Source: Nocardia brevicatena NBRC 12119 (GTDB lineage: Bacteria; Actinomycetota; Actinomycetes; Mycobacteriales; Mycobacteriaceae). Taken from it: a stretch of 64,000 nucleotides of DNA. The stretch is taken from positions 62,001 to 126,000 of the forward strand of contig NZ_BAFU01000058.1 in the NCBI RefSeq assembly GCF_000308495.1, given 5' to 3'. A program made the position numbers and the translations under genes. Shown piece after piece: positions 37,548 to 47,111 of the stretch (its first letter is position 1; each line of letters starts with the position of its first letter). Under the pieces are notes generated by a model. It ran no database searches. It was not told where the DNA came from and worked only from the letters and a program-made list of their open reading frames with translations.

Positions 37548-37970
37548 TGGCAGCCTCCAGTCTGGCGAGCGACGAGACCCGTTCGGCACGAGTGACACAC
37601 GACATTCTGAAGGACGAATACGATCCGAGTAACCCGATACTTTCCGGAATTCGGGGTGGCGAGTTCTGTCCCGGAGTTCGAGACGCGGACCGTGACCGGC
37701 GCCGTCCCGTACAGCATCGAGCTGTACAACGGTATGCACCGCCGGCGCAACGATGCCGGGTGGACACCGGGGGGATATCGACTGGAGCGGCCTCGGCGAA
37801 GCCGGTGGGAGCGATCCGTATTTCTTCGGCCGGTCCGACCCGGAGGACGTGTTGGGTCGGACCGTCGCCGACCCGGCCGTCCCGGGCGCGATTCGCGCAG
37901 AAGTGCCGGGCGGAACGAATCTCATATACCGGCTGCATCCACCGATACCGCGGACGCTCGGTCGAAGGGT
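37548..37970. promoter_or_regulatory. Upstream region of the MFS gene with an inverted repeat
   Basis: 423 bases. GTACAGC and GCTGTAC are perfect 7-base arms (37709-37715 and 37721-37727) around ATCGA, about 160 bases before the MFS start; possibly an operator. The open frames crossing the region do not resemble known proteins. Confidence 0.45.
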
Positions 37971-38351
37971 CTACGCCCTGCCGTGTCGACGTTCGTACGC
38001 CAGGCGTTCCTCGGCGTCGCGCCGACGTTCCTCCGCGTCCGCGAGCGCGGGATCGAGGCCGTGTTTGACCAGGCGATGGCGCCGGTAGACGTATATCAGC
38101 GCGATGGTGAAGTAGACCAACGGCAGATACAGCAACCCCATCATGGACAGTTGCATCCACAACGGGCCCGGCAGCAGCAGAAACAGGCACAGCGGCAGAA
38201 TGACCGGTATCAAGAAGCGCGCCAGGTAGCGGCGGGTCGCTCCCGGCCCGGTGAGGTCGTGGATCACCCAGTCCGCCATCTCGGGCGGCAGTGTTGCGCC
38301 GCAGATGTAGCGGATCCGTTGAATGACTGTCGGTTTCGTTCGAGAACCCAT
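37971..38351 (-). CDS. DUF5313-like membrane protein
   Basis: 126 residues from the second of two adjacent ATGs (38351; the first is 38354), with GAGGGGAG just upstream. Pattern RTKPTVIQRIRYICGATLPP, WVIHDLTGPGATRRYL, then two membrane helices (FLIPVILPLCLFLLLPG and LGLLYLPLVYFTIALIYVY region) and a charged, helical tail ADAEERRRDAEERLAYER. The layout matches the actinobacterial DUF5313 family of unknown role. Divergent from a MarR gene across repeats that may be the regulator's operator. Confidence 0.8.
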   Translation of the reverse strand: MGSRTKPTVIQRIRYICGATLPPEMADWVIHDLTGPGATRRYLARFLIPVILPLCLFLLLPGPLWMQLSMMGLLYLPLVYFTIALIYVYRRHRLVKHGLDPALADAEERRRDAEERLAYERRHGRA

Positions 38352-38413
38352 CATCGGCTCCCCTCGGTCCTCGCCGTCCCGGGACAGGCGATCGGCAGCA
38401 TCACCGGCCTCTT

Positions 38414-38444
38414 TTAGTTGCACACTAACGTATCGTACACTAAC
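38414..38444. promoter_or_regulatory. Candidate MarR/OhrR operator
   Basis: An inverted repeat TTAGT/ACTAA (38414-38418 and 38424-38428) is followed by a direct repeat of ACACTAAC (38422-38429 and 38437-38444). The cluster is AT-rich in GC-rich surroundings and lies between the divergent DUF5313 and MarR genes. Confidence 0.5.
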
Positions 38445-38556
38445 TATTGTCACGCAACCGGCCCGGACCGAGAGCTCACAAACGCCCCGACGAACACTTG
38501 GCCAGGGCGCGAACCATTACCGTGGCATCCGGTTGACGCCTGTGAGGAGTGTGCAC

Positions 38557-38997
38557 ATGGATACCGCGACGGACGATCCCCTGCGGCTGGATCGGCAGGT
38601 GTGTTTCGCGCTGGCGCTGGCCAACCGCGCCGTGCTGGCCATCTACCGCCCCTTGCTGGAGCCGCTGAAACTCACCCACCCCCAATATCTGGTGATGCTC
38701 ACGTTGTGGAGTGACGCACCGCTGTCGGTGAAAGAAATCGGCGAACTGCTGCAGCTGGATTCGCCGACCCTGTCCCCTCTGCTCAAGCGACTCGAGGCAT
38801 TGGACTACATCACCCGCACTCGAGACCCCCGCGACGAACGCAACCTGGTCATCGACCTCACACCCACCGGTCGGGCCCTGCGCGCCGAGGCCGAGAAGAT
38901 CCCGCCGGCGGTGGTCGAACGACTGGGCGTCGGCCTCGACGACCTCGAGGAGCTACACACCGTCCTCACCCGCGTGAACCAAGCCGCCCGCCGATAG
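38557..38997 (+). CDS. MarR/OhrR-family transcriptional regulator
   Basis: 146 residues from ATG 38557 (GAGGAG upstream). N-terminal DRQVCFALALANRAVLAIYRP, LTHPQYLVMLTLW, then winged helix with GELLQLDSPTLSPLLKRLE and RTRDPRDERNLVIDLT. Cys16 falls where OhrR proteins carry the peroxide-sensing Cys, so it may respond to organic hydroperoxides. Likely represses itself and/or the divergent DUF5313 gene through the repeats at 38414-38444. No ohr gene is seen nearby, which is unusual. Confidence 0.88.
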   Translation: MDTATDDPLRLDRQVCFALALANRAVLAIYRPLLEPLKLTHPQYLVMLTLWSDAPLSVKEIGELLQLDSPTLSPLLKRLEALDYITRTRDPRDERNLVIDLTPTGRALRAEAEKIPPAVVERLGVGLDDLEELHTVLTRVNQAARR

Positions 38998-39425
38998 CGG
39001 CGGGTCCTGAAGCCCGACACGAGTACCGTCCCCTCCTCTCGACGCTGCGGGCGGGCAGCGCCATAGTTCCGGTGACAGCCGATCCGACCGAACGGGCGTC
39101 GACCAGCGTGTGGAACGCACGGCCGGCGGTACCCGGAGGTGTGTCCGTAAACGAGCCCGCCATCGCGAGCCCGTAATCGGCCGCGAATTCGCGGCATTCG
39201 GATTCGTCGGCTATACGGGACGGGTCGCGCGGAGAGACAAGCGCAACGAATACGCCCACCGACGTATGCCGTAGCGTTCGGCGTCGGCACCGACATGTCG
39301 CAGACCCGGCGCCTCGTGAACGGCGGTCGCGAGAGGTTACGCGAGACCCCCGAAACGTGTCCGATTCGCCCCGGTTGGCGCTCGCAGAAAACCTTCCGAG
39401 CCGTGTACGGCCCGACTGCGCCTCA
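38998..39425. other. Region with a possible short hypothetical protein
   Basis: A minus-strand frame from about 39259 to 38966 reads VFVALVSPRDPSRIADESEC, then ADYGLAMAGSF, which looks protein-like and may be a fragment of a resolvase-type or unknown protein. It overlaps the end of the MarR gene. Not assigned. Confidence 0.3.
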
Positions 39426-39600
39426 TCATTCCTCCGCACCGGCTTTGGCGAGATCGAGCCGGGTGCGAACCGCACCACTCGCGCAGGCGATAACCATGAG
39501 CCCACCCGCGAACGTGAGCCGGCCGATGTGTTCCCCGAGCAGCAGTGCTGCCCAGCAAATGCTCGGCCGGCGTAAGAACACAGCCCACCACCATTCGGCG
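39426..39600 (-). pseudogene. EamA/DMT transporter C-terminal fragment
   Basis: The frame ending at 39426 reads ICWAALLLGEHIGRLTFAGG, then LMVIACASGAVRTRLDL: the last two membrane helices of an EamA-type (drug/metabolite) transporter with its typical LLLGE motif. The rest of the gene (nine or so helices) is absent; the sequence upstream to 39970 is not transporter-like. A deletion remnant. Confidence 0.55.
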
Positions 39601-39970
39601 AGCCAACGGCTCGGCGCCGGATTTCCGGCGGATACTCCCCTATCCCCCACAGAACTCAATCTCACGGGACTCGGTATGAGCGGACGTATCATCGGCCGGT
39701 TGTGGTCGCACGCCGAGCAAGCAAGTGAGCCCATTTCGCGCAATCCATCGCAAAGGCATTCTTGCACAACATCTCTCACGGCGGATACTGAGATGCGCGA
39801 CCTCACCCGGCCGCCGCCGTCGAGCGGTTCGACTGCTCGACGTGCTCCGCGCCGGCGGGCAACAGCCGCCGAACCCACGGCGGCGAGACCGACACCGAGT
39901 AACGCATCCGCAGATCGACTACTGCCATTCGGGTGACGACTCGCACCCGACCGCACGGCGGCATATCCGC

Positions 39971-41608
39971 TCACCCGCAGGCACCGCTTTCGATCAGCGC
40001 CGGCGCCTGCTCCCGCATCTGCACCTTGCGCACCTTCCCGGTGACGGTCATCGGGAATTCGTCCACCACATACACGTAGCGCGGAATCTTGTAGTGCGCC
40101 AGTTTTCCCACGCAGAACCGGCGCAGCGACTCGGCGTCGAGCGCGGGGGCGCCCTGGCGCATCCGGATCCAGGCCATCAACTCCTCGCCGTATTCGGCGT
40201 CCGGGACACCGATCACCTGGGCGTCGAGAATGTCGGGGTGGGTGTAGAGGAACTCCTCGATCTCCCGGGGGTAGATGTTCTCGCCGCCGCGGATCACCAT
40301 GTCCTTGATCCGACCGGTGATGGCCACGTAGCCGTCCTCGTCCATCACACCGAGGTCGCCGGTGTGCATCCAGCGGGCGGCGTCGACGACTTCCGCGGTC
40401 TTCTCCGAATCCTCCCAATAGCCGAGCATGACCGAATAACCCCGGGTGCACACTTCCCCGGGCTCGCCGCGCGGCAGCGTGCGGCCGGTATCCGGGTCGA
40501 TGATCTTGATCTCCAGATGCGGGCCGACCCTACCTACCGTCGCCGTGCGCTGCACGATGCTGTCGTCAGGCCTGGTCATGACCGAGACCGGTGATGTCTC
40601 GGTCATGCCGTAGCAGATGGTCACCTCGTTCATCCCCATTCGCTCGATGACCTGCTTCATCACCTCCACCGGGCACGGCGACCCCGCCATGATCCCGGTC
40701 CGCAGCGTGGTCAGCCGGTAATCGTCGAACCCGGGGTCGGCGAGTTCGGCGATGAACATGGTCGGGACACCGTACAGCGAGGTACACCGCTCGGCTTCCA
40801 CGGCGGCAAGCGTGACCGCGGGGTCGAACGCCGGGCCCGGGATCACCATGGTGGCGCCATGGCTCGTGCAGGCCAGGTTGCCCATCACCATGCCGAAGCA
40901 GTGATAGAACGGCACCGGAATACAGACGCGATCGCGATCGGTGTAGCCGCAGATCTCGCCGACGAAGAACCCGTTGTTGAGGATGTTGTGGTGGCTCAGG
41001 GTCGCGCCCTTGGGGAAGCCGGTGGTGCCTGAGGTGTATTGGATATTGATCGGATCGTCCGCTGAAAGCTCGGCCTGCGCGGCGGCCAGGGCGGCGGGAT
41101 CGGCCGCGCGGCCCGCCGACAGCAGGGCCGACCAATCCGCACCGCCGAGGAAAACGATCCGCTCCAGGGCCGGGCACCGCCCGCGCACCTCCTCCAGCAT
41201 GGCGGCGTAGTCCGAAGTCTTGAACGACCGGGTCGAGACGACCATCCGGATACCGGCCTGCCGGAGCACGTACTCCAGTTCGTGCACCCGGTAGGCGGGA
41301 TTGACAGTGACCAGGATGGCACCGATCTTCGCCGTCGCGTACTGGACGAAAACCCATTCGGGGCAGTTGGGCGCCCAGATACCGACCCGGTCACCGCTAC
41401 CGATCCCGGCGGCGAGCAGACCCGCGGCGAGTGCGTCGATCTCCTCGGCGAGGGCGCGGTAGGTCCACCGCCGTCCGCCGGCCATGTCCACCAGTGCATC
41501 GTTGTCGGGAAAGGCGGCCACGGTGCGATCGAAATTGTCGCCGATCGTATCCCCGAGCAGCGGGACGTCCCATGCGCCGGAGCTATAGCTGATCTGGTGC
41601 GTGCTCAT
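39971..41608 (-). CDS. AMP-dependent acyl-CoA synthetase (FadD family)
   Basis: 545 residues. Activates a fatty or aryl acid to acyl-CoA via acyl-AMP. Core motifs: YTSGTTGFPKG (191-201), the gate and binding segment CYGMTETSPVS, YWEDSEKTAEV and WMHTGDLGVMDEDGY, then GRIKDMVIRGGENIYPREIEE and C-terminal catalytic Lys in TGKVRKVQ near 530. The sequence resembles medium-chain/FadD35-type ligases. Divergent from the P450 gene, which suggests but does not show a joint lipid pathway. Confidence 0.93.
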   Translation of the reverse strand: MSTHQISYSSGAWDVPLLGDTIGDNFDRTVAAFPDNDALVDMAGGRRWTYRALAEEIDALAAGLLAAGIGSGDRVGIWAPNCPEWVFVQYATAKIGAILVTVNPAYRVHELEYVLRQAGIRMVVSTRSFKTSDYAAMLEEVRGRCPALERIVFLGGADWSALLSAGRAADPAALAAAQAELSADDPINIQYTSGTTGFPKGATLSHHNILNNGFFVGEICGYTDRDRVCIPVPFYHCFGMVMGNLACTSHGATMVIPGPAFDPAVTLAAVEAERCTSLYGVPTMFIAELADPGFDDYRLTTLRTGIMAGSPCPVEVMKQVIERMGMNEVTICYGMTETSPVSVMTRPDDSIVQRTATVGRVGPHLEIKIIDPDTGRTLPRGEPGEVCTRGYSVMLGYWEDSEKTAEVVDAARWMHTGDLGVMDEDGYVAITGRIKDMVIRGGENIYPREIEEFLYTHPDILDAQVIGVPDAEYGEELMAWIRMRQGAPALDAESLRRFCVGKLAHYKIPRYVYVVDEFPMTVTGKVRKVQMREQAPALIESGACG

Positions 41609-41835
41609 GAAGAGATGGTGATCCAGGTCACCATTTCGGGTCTACCCCCGAACGGGGGTGATCCACACAGTTGCCGGCAGGCACTCTACCGATTCGCCAT
41701 CGGCCCAGACCCTGACTTGAGGAGGCGAACATTTCGACACTATGGTCACAGCGTCGACCCGGGCAGACGCGACCGTATCGCTGCAGACCGGGCCAAGCGT
41801 CACCCAGTGCCGATTCCATCAGGCGGAGTGAGATT

Positions 41836-43113
41836 TTGACCACGCATCCCTTTTCCGAAGCCGTCGGACAGCATTCCGCTGCCCCCGGACCCCGGACCGC
41901 GCATCACCCGGGCATGGAGCCCGATGGTGAACGAGTGCCGTTATACACGGGTGAATACACGCGCGATCCGATGCGGGTCTTCCAGGAGATGCGCGCGAAA
42001 TACGGTTCGATGGCGCCGATCGAGCTGGCGCCCGGCGTCCCCGCGACACTGGTGCTCGGGTACCACACGGCGGTGCGCATTCTGCAGGATCCGGAGCATT
42101 TCCCGGCTGATCCACGTACCTGGCAGCAGACGATTCCGGCCGATTCGCCGATCAGGCCCGTCATGGAGTGGTGCCCCAACGCCCGACGCAGCACCGGCAC
42201 GGAACATCGCCGGTATCGCCAGGCCTACACCGACAGCGTCGATCGTATCGACCTGCATTCCCTCCACAGTACGGTCGCCGCGATCGCGACGCCGTTGATA
42301 AATGATTTCTGCGAAACCGGTTCGGCCGATCTGACGGCACAGTACGTCTTCCCGATCGTGTTCCGGATGCTGAACGAACTCGTCGGCTGTCCACCGGAAC
42401 TCGGTGCACGGATCGCCGCCGGAATGGCGGCGGTCAGCGACGCCGCCGAAGACGGCGCGAAGGCGTTCCGCATGATCGAGGATGCGCTGGGGGAGCTGGT
42501 CCGGCTGCGCCGGGAAGATCCCGGTGACAATGTGGCCTCGTGGATGGCGCGGCACCCGGCTCGGCTCGACGACACCGAGCTTCTGCATCAGCTGTTCGAT
42601 TTCTACGGCGCGGGGGTGGAACCGCTGCACAATCTGATCGCCAATGCCCTGCTACTGGTGATCGATGACGAGCGTTCCGGCGGATCGGTCGTCGGCGGCA
42701 GCCTGTCGACCCGAGACGCGATCGACAAGGTGCTGTTCGACAACCCGCCCATCGCCAACCTCTGCATGTCCTATCCGCGGCAGCCGATTCTGGTCGATAA
42801 CTACTGGCTTCCCGCCCATCAGCCGGTGCTCGTCAGCATGGCGGCATGCAACAACGACCCGGCCATCGCCGGCGGCGACAGGATCGGCAACCGGTCACAT
42901 CTGGCATGGGGTGGCGGCTCGCATGCCTGTCCGGCCCGGAGCGTCGCCTACCTGATCGCCCAAGAGGCGATCGACCAACTCCTCGACGCGCTGCCCGAGA
43001 TGGAACTCGCCACGCCGCGCGACGCGCTGACCTGGCGGCCGGGACCGTTCGCTCGTTCGCTCGCATCACTGCCGGTGCGGTTCCCGTCCTCTCCCCCGTT
43101 GCCCACCTTCTAA
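41836..43113 (+). CDS. Cytochrome P450 lacking the ExxR motif (CYP157-like)
   Basis: 425 residues, start TTG 41836 with GGCGGAG upstream; ATG 41914 would shorten it by 26. Haem-binding segment LAWGGGSHACPARS with proximal Cys365; I-helix FYGAGVEPLHN. In the K-helix, where a Glu-x-x-Arg pair is almost universal, the sequence is STRDAIDKVLFDNPP with no ExxR. Loss of ExxR is known for the CYP157 family, which is found in actinobacterial conservon operons; here no cvnABCD genes adjoin. Catalytic activity and substrate are unknown. Confidence 0.85.
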   Translation: MTTHPFSEAVGQHSAAPGPRTAHHPGMEPDGERVPLYTGEYTRDPMRVFQEMRAKYGSMAPIELAPGVPATLVLGYHTAVRILQDPEHFPADPRTWQQTIPADSPIRPVMEWCPNARRSTGTEHRRYRQAYTDSVDRIDLHSLHSTVAAIATPLINDFCETGSADLTAQYVFPIVFRMLNELVGCPPELGARIAAGMAAVSDAAEDGAKAFRMIEDALGELVRLRREDPGDNVASWMARHPARLDDTELLHQLFDFYGAGVEPLHNLIANALLLVIDDERSGGSVVGGSLSTRDAIDKVLFDNPPIANLCMSYPRQPILVDNYWLPAHQPVLVSMAACNNDPAIAGGDRIGNRSHLAWGGGSHACPARSVAYLIAQEAIDQLLDALPEMELATPRDALTWRPGPFARSLASLPVRFPSSPPLPTF

Positions 43114-43274
43114 CCCTCGGGCCGGCAGCGTACCCGGGCAAAAGCGCTTCGCCCGAGCCCGGTGCGTCCGTATCATCCTCACGTGAAACCCTTCGACAAC
43201 CTGGTCACGCGGTCGACAGCGCGGGGGCGAAACGGCGCTCGCCGGCAACAGGGTATGTCTGCGACGATTGCACG

Positions 43275-43751
43275 ATGCTATCCAACCCTTTGGCGCGTCT
43301 GGCCCGCCGGCTCGGCAGGCAACCATGGGTAATGCGAACGGCGCCTCTGGTTTTGCCGGCCGAGCGGCTGATCCGCGCGCTCAGCGGCAACCGACTCGGC
43401 GTGCTCGACCTCGCCGGTCTACCGTCACTGCGTCTTACCGTGGCGGATCGGAGAACCGGGCAGCCGCGGGAGACGTCGCTGCTGTGTGTGCCGCGCGGTG
43501 AGGGCTTTCTGATCATCGGCTCCAACTGGGGTAGCCCACACCATCCCGCATGGTCGACCAATCTTCGTGCGGCCGGGACCGCGCTGGTACACCTCCACGG
43601 CGAAACCTTCCCGGTGAGCGCCACCGAACTCGAGGGCCTTGACCGGGCCCGCGCCTGGGAGCGGGTGGTCGAATACTGGCCCGGCTACCGGGTCGAGGAA
43701 GAACTGGCCGGCGGGCGCGAGTTCAGGATCTTCGAACTGCGCCGCCGGTGA
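43275..43751 (+). CDS. Ddn-type F420H2-dependent nitroreductase/quinone reductase
   Basis: 158 residues from ATG 43275. The deazaflavin-dependent split-barrel pattern is clear: LDLAGLPSLRLTVADRRTGQ, RETSLLCVPRGEGFLIIGSN, then GSPHHPAWSTNLRAAG, the F420-binding stretch of the Ddn family. Such enzymes use F420H2 to reduce quinones and nitro compounds at the membrane. It lies 161 bases after the P450, possibly same transcript. Confidence 0.88.
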   Translation: MLSNPLARLARRLGRQPWVMRTAPLVLPAERLIRALSGNRLGVLDLAGLPSLRLTVADRRTGQPRETSLLCVPRGEGFLIIGSNWGSPHHPAWSTNLRAAGTALVHLHGETFPVSATELEGLDRARAWERVVEYWPGYRVEEELAGGREFRIFELRRR

Positions 43752-43900
43752 GGGCGATCCAGGCTCCCGGCTCGCCCTCACCGGTGGAACGGAGCCACCG
43801 AGACCACAGTATCCGGAGCCGCCGGGTCTCGGCCGAACCGTGCCGGTTCGGCCGAGATATCGCGGACGCTCGGGCCGGTCATATTCACCGTAACCGCGGA

Positions 43901-46108
43901 TTACGCGGGCATGAGTGAAACGGGAACGCCGTTGAAGACCGCGTTACCGGACGGCACATCCAGCACCGAATCGTCGGTGAGGATATTGACGTTCACCCCC
44001 GCGTTTTCCCGCGCCACCTGCTGCCCGCTGTCACCGTGCCCCCACCCGTGCGGCAGGCTCACCACCCCGGGCATGATCGCCTCGGTGGGTTCCAGTGGGA
44101 CGGTGAGCGATCCGGCGGCCGATTTCACGATCGCGTGGTCACCGAGCCCCCACCGCGCCACATCATCGGGGTGAATATGCAGGGTGCAGCGGTTCGTTCC
44201 GCTCACCAGCCGCGGCACATTGTGCATCCAACTGTTGTTCGACCGCAGGTGACGGCGTCCGATCAGTACCACTTCGGGGGCCGGCTCCGACAGCGCGCCC
44301 CGCAAGCGGACCACGTCGGCGAGCAGCAGCGGCGGCGCCAGGTCCACCCTGCCGGACGCGGTGCGCAGGACCTCCGACAGCCGAGGTCGCAACGGACCGA
44401 GGTCGACACCGTGCGGATTGTCCAGCAGGGTCTGCAGGTTCAAGGTGCCCCCGTTCCATTCGCCGTACGGCCCGAGGCGCAGCATCAGATCGATACGCTG
44501 TTCGGCGCTGTTCTCGCCGATCAGTTCGTGCCGGCGCTCGTCCATACCGGCCTTGTGCAGCATTCCGGCGATCACGACCTCGTCGAACGACGCCACCGGG
44601 TCGTACCCGTCGTCGGCGCGGTGCTGCTGTCCGCAGACCGCCGCCGCCAGTCGTGCGATCACCACCGACTCCGACGGCCGGTCGCCGAGCGGCACCAGCG
44701 GACGGGAGTAGCGCGCATAGTTGCGCACGGCGAACTGCAGCAGCGCGAAGTCGTAGTGTGGGGACTGCAGCGGCCGGGGCGGCGGCAGGATCACATCGGC
44801 GTGCCGGGTGGTCTCGTTGATATAGCGGTCCACGCTCACCATGAATTCGAGTTCGGCGAACGCGATATCGAGTCGGGTCCCGTTGGGCGCCGACAGCACC
44901 GGATTGCCCGCGACCGTCACCAGCGCACGCACCTGTCCCTCACCGGGTGTGGCGATCTCGTCGGCGAGCGTGGCCACCGGCAACTCGCCCATGGCTTCCG
45001 GCAGATCGCGAACCCGGGCACTCCAACGACCGGGGCGGAACGGTTTCGTCCGCACGATGCCCAGCGCCGCCGCGGTCGCGAACATCGCCCCGCCCGGCGA
45101 GTCCAGATTGCCGGTGAGGGCGTTGATCACCTCCACCAGCCACTGGGTGAGGGTGCCGAATTCGGCTGTGCAGGTGCCGATCCGGGCGTAGACGGCCGCG
45201 GTCGGCGCCGCCGCCAGTTCCCGGGCCAGCCGGACCACCGTCTCCGCGGACACACCGGTTCGCCACGCCACCGCCTCGGGGGTGAAATCGCTTGCGACGG
45301 AGCGTAGCTCGTCGAGTCCGGTGGCCTCGACCCGGAGATCGATCAGACCCTCCGCGAACAGGGTGCGCACAATCCCGAACAGCAGGTAGGCGTCGCTGCC
45401 CGGGCGGATGAACAGATGTTCGTCGGCGATTTCGGCGGTGCGGGTGCGACGTGGGTCCACCACCACGAGGCGCCCGCCGCGAACGCGCAGCGCCTTCAAT
45501 CGGCCCGGGAAATCCGGCGCGGTACACAGTGAACCGTTGGATTCGAGCGGATTGGCGCCCAACATCAGCAGATAGTCGGTGTGGTCGAGATCGGGTACCG
45601 GTATCGCGAGGGGGTCGCCGAACATCAGTCCGCAGGCCACCTGTTTGGGCATCTGGTCGGCGGTTCCGGCCGAGAACAGGTTCTTGGTGCCCAGCGCTCG
45701 AATCAGCGCGGGGACATACAACGCGCCGGCCACGGTATGCGCGTTGGGGTTGCCCAGATACAGCGCGGTGGCCTGGTTTCCGTAGGCGGACGTGATCGCC
45801 GGGATATGCTCGGCGATCACCTCGAACGCCTCGTCCCAGGACGCGGTGCGCCAGGTGCCGGTCGCACGGTTGCGGATCAGCGGTTCGGTCACCCGGTCGG
45901 GATCCTCGTCGAGGTACCCCAGGCTCGCGCCCTTCGGGCAGATGAACCCGGCGCTGAACGGGTCCTCGCGATCACCGCGCACGGCTGTCACATGGTCATC
46001 GGCGTCGAGGGTTATCTCGAGCCCGCAGACCGCTTCGCACAGCGGACAGGTCCGCAGCAGGTTCCGGGAGTCGAGGCGGGTGCTGGTATCAGGGGTGCTC
46101 GCGGCCAT
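43901..46108 (-). CDS. Molybdopterin oxidoreductase (DMSO reductase family), formate-dehydrogenase-like
   Basis: 735 residues. N-terminal [4Fe-4S] site CPLCEAVCG with Cys21, Cys24 and Cys28, then Cys57 in FICPKGAS. Molybdopterin-binding segments include LMLGANPLESNGS, VVVDPRRTRTAEIAD and, in the C-terminal domain, SNNSWMHNVPRL and LPHGWGHG. Length and lack of a Tat signal suggest a cytoplasmic assimilatory or formate-dehydrogenase-like enzyme; the metal-ligand residue is not certain by eye. No electron-transfer subunit is adjacent. Confidence 0.9.
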   Translation of the reverse strand: MAASTPDTSTRLDSRNLLRTCPLCEAVCGLEITLDADDHVTAVRGDREDPFSAGFICPKGASLGYLDEDPDRVTEPLIRNRATGTWRTASWDEAFEVIAEHIPAITSAYGNQATALYLGNPNAHTVAGALYVPALIRALGTKNLFSAGTADQMPKQVACGLMFGDPLAIPVPDLDHTDYLLMLGANPLESNGSLCTAPDFPGRLKALRVRGGRLVVVDPRRTRTAEIADEHLFIRPGSDAYLLFGIVRTLFAEGLIDLRVEATGLDELRSVASDFTPEAVAWRTGVSAETVVRLARELAAAPTAAVYARIGTCTAEFGTLTQWLVEVINALTGNLDSPGGAMFATAAALGIVRTKPFRPGRWSARVRDLPEAMGELPVATLADEIATPGEGQVRALVTVAGNPVLSAPNGTRLDIAFAELEFMVSVDRYINETTRHADVILPPPRPLQSPHYDFALLQFAVRNYARYSRPLVPLGDRPSESVVIARLAAAVCGQQHRADDGYDPVASFDEVVIAGMLHKAGMDERRHELIGENSAEQRIDLMLRLGPYGEWNGGTLNLQTLLDNPHGVDLGPLRPRLSEVLRTASGRVDLAPPLLLADVVRLRGALSEPAPEVVLIGRRHLRSNNSWMHNVPRLVSGTNRCTLHIHPDDVARWGLGDHAIVKSAAGSLTVPLEPTEAIMPGVVSLPHGWGHGDSGQQVARENAGVNVNILTDDSVLDVPSGNAVFNGVPVSLMPA

Positions 46109-46168
46109 ACCCCATCTTCGCGCGCGGAACCGTCCCTGGGTCGCGGGACACCGCCCATCGCCGGCGAG

Positions 46169-47026
46169 TCAGCGCACGATGTCCTGTCCGAGGTGGGCGA
46201 GCACCGCGAACATGGTCACCGAGACATGGAAATCGCCCGAGGCGATACCCGCGTCCAGGTCGGCGGTGAGTTCGGCGCGTTCCCCTTCGGTGAGCACACC
46301 CCGCGCGACGGCCCGCTCCCCCATCTCCGCGGCCATGACCCGGGCGATGGACTCGTCCCAGATCACCGCTTCCGAGCCCATATCGTCGATCACGAACCCG
46401 GCCGCGGTGAGCAGACCCCGCAACCGCCGCCCGGAGGTGGGGTTCGGGGTTTCCGACAGCATTGCCGTGGTCAACCGGTCGAGGACCTCCGGATCACCCG
46501 GGTGGATGATCGAGGTGCGCCAGTCGCTGTCGACCAGCAGTACTCGGCCGCCCGGCCGCAGCACCCGCGCGATCTCGGCCGTCGCCGCCGCCGGATCGTC
46601 GAGATGCTGGAATACGCGCTCACACCGCACCGCGTCGAAGGAATCATCCGGAAACGGCAGTCGGTAGGCCGTGCCTTCGACGAAACGGGCACTCGCCCCG
46701 GCCTCCTCGGCCCGCTCCCGCGCCACGGCGAGCATCGCCGGGTTCGGATCCACTCCCACCGCCTCGCCTCTGGCGCCGACACGCGCGGCGAACTCGAGAA
46801 CTTCGCTGCCGGTTCCGGAGCCGACATCCAGCGCCCGCTCCCCCGAACCGACTGCCAGGGCGTCGTGTCCCCAGCGGCGCATCCGCTGAATACTCGCCAG
46901 CTGCGCCTGGAGATCGAGCACCCCGACCAACAGGCGTGTCGACTCGTCCTGCGCCTGCGCGCCGCTGTCGTGCTCGGCGGTCTCGTCCCAACGGAAAGAT
47001 GGCTCGCCCTTGTTCGTGCTCGTCAT
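46169..47026 (-). CDS. SAM-dependent methyltransferase (UbiE/COQ5-like)
   Basis: 285 residues from ATG 47026. Class I methyltransferase: motif I ALDVGSGTGSEVL near residue 65, acidic VGVDPNPAML, motif LPFPDDSFDAVRCERVFQHL and post-motif RVLRPGGRVLLVDSDW. The C-terminal third (from about 200) is a helical cap. Substrate unknown. It follows the Mo enzyme's start by 60 bases on the same strand, so the two could be cotranscribed. Confidence 0.88.
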   Translation of the reverse strand: MTSTNKGEPSFRWDETAEHDSGAQAQDESTRLLVGVLDLQAQLASIQRMRRWGHDALAVGSGERALDVGSGTGSEVLEFAARVGARGEAVGVDPNPAMLAVARERAEEAGASARFVEGTAYRLPFPDDSFDAVRCERVFQHLDDPAAATAEIARVLRPGGRVLLVDSDWRTSIIHPGDPEVLDRLTTAMLSETPNPTSGRRLRGLLTAAGFVIDDMGSEAVIWDESIARVMAAEMGERAVARGVLTEGERAELTADLDAGIASGDFHVSVTMFAVLAHLGQDIVR

Positions 47027-47111
47027 GCCCCGACAGTAGTCCGCGCAACGGAACACACTGTTCGGCCGGTTCCGGAATCGCCGGGGCCGCAGTCGAAACC
47101 GGCGGCACGGA

